From positions 806,001-870,000 of the forward strand of contig NZ_VRSW01000001.1 of the NCBI RefSeq assembly GCF_008017445.1: a DNA stretch of 64,000 bases, in the 5' to 3' direction. The position numbers were made by a program, and so were the translations under genes. Below, piece after piece: positions 61,246 through 64,000 of this stretch; positions within the stretch are counted from its first letter, which is position 1; every line of letters begins with the position of its first letter. This DNA is from Microbacterium mitrae (GTDB taxonomy: Bacteria > Actinomycetota > Actinomycetes > Actinomycetales > Microbacteriaceae). The notes under the pieces were generated by a model, which made no database searches, was not told the DNA's origin, and worked only from the letters and a program-made list of their open reading frames with translations.

Positions 61246-62682
61246 ATGCCATCCGCCATTGAACTCTCGACCCTGGGCCACCGAATTCGCCATCACCGGC
61301 TCGAAATGGGGCTCACTCTCGATGAGCTCGGCGCCAAGGTCGGCGTCGCCGGATCCCAGCTGAGCCTGATCGAAAACGGAAAGCGTGAGCCGAAGCTCTC
61401 GCTCCTTCAGGCAATCGCGCAGGCCACCGAGACAGCCGTCACCGACCTCATTTCCGGAGAGCCACCCAACCGGCGAGCCGCGCTGGAGATTGAACTCGAG
61501 AAGGCACAGACCTCGGCGGTGTTCCGTCAGCTCGGGATTCCTGCCGTACGCGTGTCAAAGTCGATGAGCGACGAGACCATTGAGGCTGTTCTGGGCCTGC
61601 ATCAGGAGCTTCACCGTCGCGAGCGCGAAGCGATCGCGACGCCAGAAGAAGCTCGCCGCGCCAACACCGAACAGCGCCTGCGCATGCGCGACAAGAACAA
61701 CTATCTTCCCGAGATCGAAAAGCTCGCCGAGAAGCAACTCAAACTCGCCGGCCACGTCTCGGGCGCTCTCAGCCACCGATCGGTGAGCCTGATGGCCGAA
61801 CAGCTCGGCTTTGAGCTGATCTACGTCTCCGATCTCCCCGAGTCAACGCGTTCGATCACCGACATCGAGAACGGCCGCATCTATTTGCCCCCGGCGTCAA
61901 TCCCGGGTGGCCACGGGCTGCGATCCATGGCTTTGCAGGCCATGGCGCATCGTTTGCTCGGGCATAAACCGCCGACCGACTATGCCGATTTCATGAAGCA
62001 GCGGCTCGAAATTAACTACTACGCCGCCTGCTGCCTGATGCCAGAGACCGCCGCGGCGGCGTTCCTGCAGCAGGCGAAGAAAGACCGCAACCTCGCCGTC
62101 GAAGACTTCCGCGACGCTTTCGGTGTGACGCACGAAGCAGCGGGCCTGCGTTTGACCAACCTCGCAACAACGCATCTCGACATTCAGCTACACTTTTTGC
62201 GCGTTGATGGTTCCGGAGCGATCTCTCGCGTTTACGAGAACGACGGCCTGCCGTTGCCCGAAGATGTCACCGGGTCGGTTGAAGGACAGATTGTGTGTCG
62301 CAAGTTCTCGGCACGGACCGCGTTTGAGCAAACCAACCGCACCATCGAGCACTACCAGTACACCGATACCCCGGCCGGAACCTTCTGGTGCTCGACACAG
62401 ACCGGATCCTCCAAAGATGGAGACTTCTCGATCACGGTCGGCGTGCCGTTCGATGACGCGAAGTATTTCCGCGGCCGCGAGACACAGTCACGCGCCGTGT
62501 CAACGTGCCCGGATGAATCCTGCTGCCGACGGGCGAACCCTGATCTCACCACGCGTTGGCAGGGCAAGGCCTGGCCGAGCGCGCGGGTGCACACCCACAT
62601 CTTCTCCCCGCTCCCCCGCGGCGCCTTCCCGGGCGTCGACGACAGCGAGGTGTACGAGTTCTTGGATCGGCACAACGGCTAG
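61246..62682 (+). CDS. ramB: RamB-like XRE-family regulator of acetate/short-chain fatty acid metabolism
   Basis: This is a 478-residue regulator of the ScfR/RamB type. The N-terminal helix-turn-helix (about 8-62) reads GHRIRHHRLEMGLTLDELG and SQLSLIENGKREPKLSLLQ. A long helical linker (about 70-180) precedes an IrrE/ImmA-like zinc-peptidase fold (about 180-270). That fold shows no HExxH, so peptidase activity is unlikely. A C-terminal DUF2083 region holds the Cys cluster CPDESCCRR. In corynebacteria RamB represses acetate genes and also acts on pck; divergent pckG here supports a similar link. A longer frame from 61177 is rejected because of the -10 box. Confidence 0.88.
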   Translation: MPSAIELSTLGHRIRHHRLEMGLTLDELGAKVGVAGSQLSLIENGKREPKLSLLQAIAQATETAVTDLISGEPPNRRAALEIELEKAQTSAVFRQLGIPAVRVSKSMSDETIEAVLGLHQELHRREREAIATPEEARRANTEQRLRMRDKNNYLPEIEKLAEKQLKLAGHVSGALSHRSVSLMAEQLGFELIYVSDLPESTRSITDIENGRIYLPPASIPGGHGLRSMALQAMAHRLLGHKPPTDYADFMKQRLEINYYAACCLMPETAAAAFLQQAKKDRNLAVEDFRDAFGVTHEAAGLRLTNLATTHLDIQLHFLRVDGSGAISRVYENDGLPLPEDVTGSVEGQIVCRKFSARTAFEQTNRTIEHYQYTDTPAGTFWCSTQTGSSKDGDFSITVGVPFDDAKYFRGRETQSRAVSTCPDESCCRRANPDLTTRWQGKAWPSARVHTHIFSPLPRGAFPGVDDSEVYEFLDRHNG

Positions 62683-62685
62683 ATT
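62680..62685 (+). promoter_or_regulatory. -10 box of leaderless DUF2079 gene, on the ramB stop codon
   Basis: TAGATT lies 6 nt before the ATG at 62692. Its first three bases are the ramB stop codon. Confidence 0.45.
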
Positions 62686-62691
62686 TCTCCC

Positions 62692-64000
62692 ATGACCGCG
62701 ACTGACAGCGCTCCGCGATCCGCCCCTTCGCGCAGTAGCGCCAGCACGACGATGAGCCGAGCTTCGCCATGGATCGCCCCGCTCGCGGTTGCAGCGTTCG
62801 TGACGGCGGCGTATGTCTGGTACTCCTCGTGGCAGTGGAGCCAGATTGCGGTGAAGTCGTGGGATCTCAGCATCTTCACGCAGCTTCTGCAACGCTATTC
62901 GCACGGTGAAGCGCCGATCGTTTCGGTGAAGGGCGATGGGTTCAATCTCCTCGGTGATCACTTTCACCCGCTCCTCGCGCTGCTCACACCGATCTTCGCG
63001 CTCTTCCCCTATGCGTTCACTCTGCTGGTCATTCAGGCGCTGTGTTTCGGCGCCGCCGCGGGGATGTTTGTCGCGACCGCCTCCCGGGTGCTGAATTCGC
63101 GCGTCAGCGGGGTGTTACTCGGGCTCGCTTTCGGCCTCAGCTGGGGGCTGCAGTATGCCACCGAAGCACAGTTTCACGAGATCGCGCTCGCGGTTCCGCT
63201 GCTGACGGGTGCGATGGGTGCGATCGTTGAAAAACGGTATCGCGCGGCCGTGTTTTGGGCGGCGCCGCTTGTGTTCGTCAAGGAAGACCTCGGCCTCACG
63301 GTGCTGATGATTGGTCTCGTGATCGCCTATCTCGAGCGCTCTACCCGCGGGCTGTGGCTTGCTCTGTGGGGCCTCGTCTGGTTTGCGCTCGCCATCTTCG
63401 TTGTCCTCCCGTTGCTGAACCCGGACGGTGCGTGGGCCTACGGATCAAACGCCTCTCCCGGCGGTTTCCTCGCCAACCCCGACACGTGGTTCCACGGATC
63501 AAAGACCCACACGGTGCTTCTGTTACTCGCGACCACCGCGGGGCTTCTCGTGCTCTCTCCCCTCACCCTGGTCATGGCACCGACACTCGCCTGGCGTTTT
63601 CTGTCGACCAACCATGGTTATTGGGGCCCCGAATGGCATTACAGCACGGTGCTGATGCCGATCGCCTTCGCTATCGTGCTCGATGGCGCTCGTCGTGCAT
63701 CGGCGAGCGAATGGGCGTGGCTGCGTCAATACTCGAAGCACGCCGTTGCGGTGGCTGTGACGGTTGCCGCCATGCTCCTGCCTCAGCTTCCCTTGGCCGA
63801 CCCCCTGCGCCCCGGCGCGTGGGAAACCCCCGACCGTGCGACCGATGCCGCCGCCATCAGCGCGAGCATTCCCGCCGGCGCTACCGTCGAGACCGACATC
63901 GGCATCATGTCGTACCTCGTTGATGACCACGAGGTGTTCTGGCTCGGCAACACCAACCCCGCGCCGGATTGCCTCGTGATTGACCGCGGCCGTGGCGGCA
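62692..64000 (+). CDS. DUF2079 membrane protein (3' end outside window)
   Basis: The frame is open to the window edge, giving 436 codons without a stop. A Ser/Ala-rich cytosolic start of about 25 residues is followed by many hydrophobic helices. The family marks are SWDLSIFTQLLQRYSHGEAP near residue 50, then LGDHFHPLLALLTP, and YATEAQFHEIA near 160, with a charged KEDLGLTVLM loop near 200. DUF2079 proteins look like GT-C glycosyltransferases, but no enzyme activity is assigned to this one. No ribosome site precedes the ATG; a -10 box lies 6 nt upstream. Confidence 0.8.
   Translation, partial: MTATDSAPRSAPSRSSASTTMSRASPWIAPLAVAAFVTAAYVWYSSWQWSQIAVKSWDLSIFTQLLQRYSHGEAPIVSVKGDGFNLLGDHFHPLLALLTPIFALFPYAFTLLVIQALCFGAAAGMFVATASRVLNSRVSGVLLGLAFGLSWGLQYATEAQFHEIALAVPLLTGAMGAIVEKRYRAAVFWAAPLVFVKEDLGLTVLMIGLVIAYLERSTRGLWLALWGLVWFALAIFVVLPLLNPDGAWAYGSNASPGGFLANPDTWFHGSKTHTVLLLLATTAGLLVLSPLTLVMAPTLAWRFLSTNHGYWGPEWHYSTVLMPIAFAIVLDGARRASASEWAWLRQYSKHAVAVAVTVAAMLLPQLPLADPLRPGAWETPDRATDAAAISASIPAGATVETDIGIMSYLVDDHEVFWLGNTNPAPDCLVIDRGRGG

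Overview
The window reads as a chromosomal piece of a high-GC actinobacterium, most likely a member of the Microbacteriaceae. The evidence is strong G/C third-position bias, many GTG starts, an acyl-CoA carboxylase with an epsilon subunit, a GTP-dependent PEP carboxykinase next to a RamB-type regulator, an LpdA-type flavoprotein without redox cysteines, and a mycobacterial/corynebacterial style of leaderless starts (a TAnnnT -10 box 6-7 nt before ATG/GTG). I see no tRNA or rRNA gene, no CRISPR array, no transposase and no phage gene. Almost all DNA is coding. The one long non-coding stretch is 8388-9419.

Layout. 1-3249: cell-surface glycopolymer genes (partial exporter ATPase, glycosyltransferase, LytR-CpsA-Psr protein). 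3246-8387: purE, purK, a bPH2 membrane protein, birA, and the acyl-CoA carboxylase beta and epsilon subunits. 8388-9419: a terminator, a candidate structured small RNA with its own promoter and terminator, two 90-bp elements with terminal inverted repeats, two minisatellites and a hexanucleotide microsatellite. 9420-12341: response regulator, histidine kinase and a kinase-shaped membrane partner. 12383-19406: RNA m5U methyltransferase, CoA-type Nudix hydrolase, Maf, carboxylase alpha chain, a membrane protein, LpdA. 19522-22022: purine nucleoside phosphorylase and a phosphosugar mutase. 22165-28324: MFS exporter behind a double palindromic operator, GNAT, TauE/SafE, then a coupled operon of flavin monooxygenase, BASS-family transporter and SDR. 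28346-36669: nucleoside uptake and salvage (add, deoA, cdd and a BMP-type ABC importer). 36823-43783: manC, sdhCDAB, YihY, exonuclease III. 43844-46986: a frameshifted YcxB-like gene, trpS, GNAT, Fpg. 47050-52269: glycerol operon glpD-glpF-glpK (glpF frameshifted) with a divergent SorC-type regulator. 52345-56295: ribD, ribBA with a degenerate RibB half, and an MHS-family transporter. 56352-58998: a DrrAB-like ABC exporter. 59247-62682: pckG and divergent ramB. 62692-end: DUF2079 membrane protein, cut by the window edge.

How the genes work together. Biotin ligase (BirA) charges the biotin carrier on the carboxylase alpha chain, which works with the beta and epsilon chains encoded about 7 kb away. 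The nucleoside block forms a complete route: import, deamination (Add, Cdd), phosphorolysis (PNP, DeoA) and pentose-phosphate handling. Glycerol uptake, phosphorylation and oxidation genes are together, and PEPCK with RamB links acetate/TCA intermediates to gluconeogenesis.

The most unusual signals are non-coding: three consecutive stem-loops at 59091-59240 with different stems but the same 12-nt loop, and the small-RNA candidate plus repeat complex at 8484-9410. Two single-base frameshifts (glpF and the YcxB-like gene) are either true lesions or base-calling errors.
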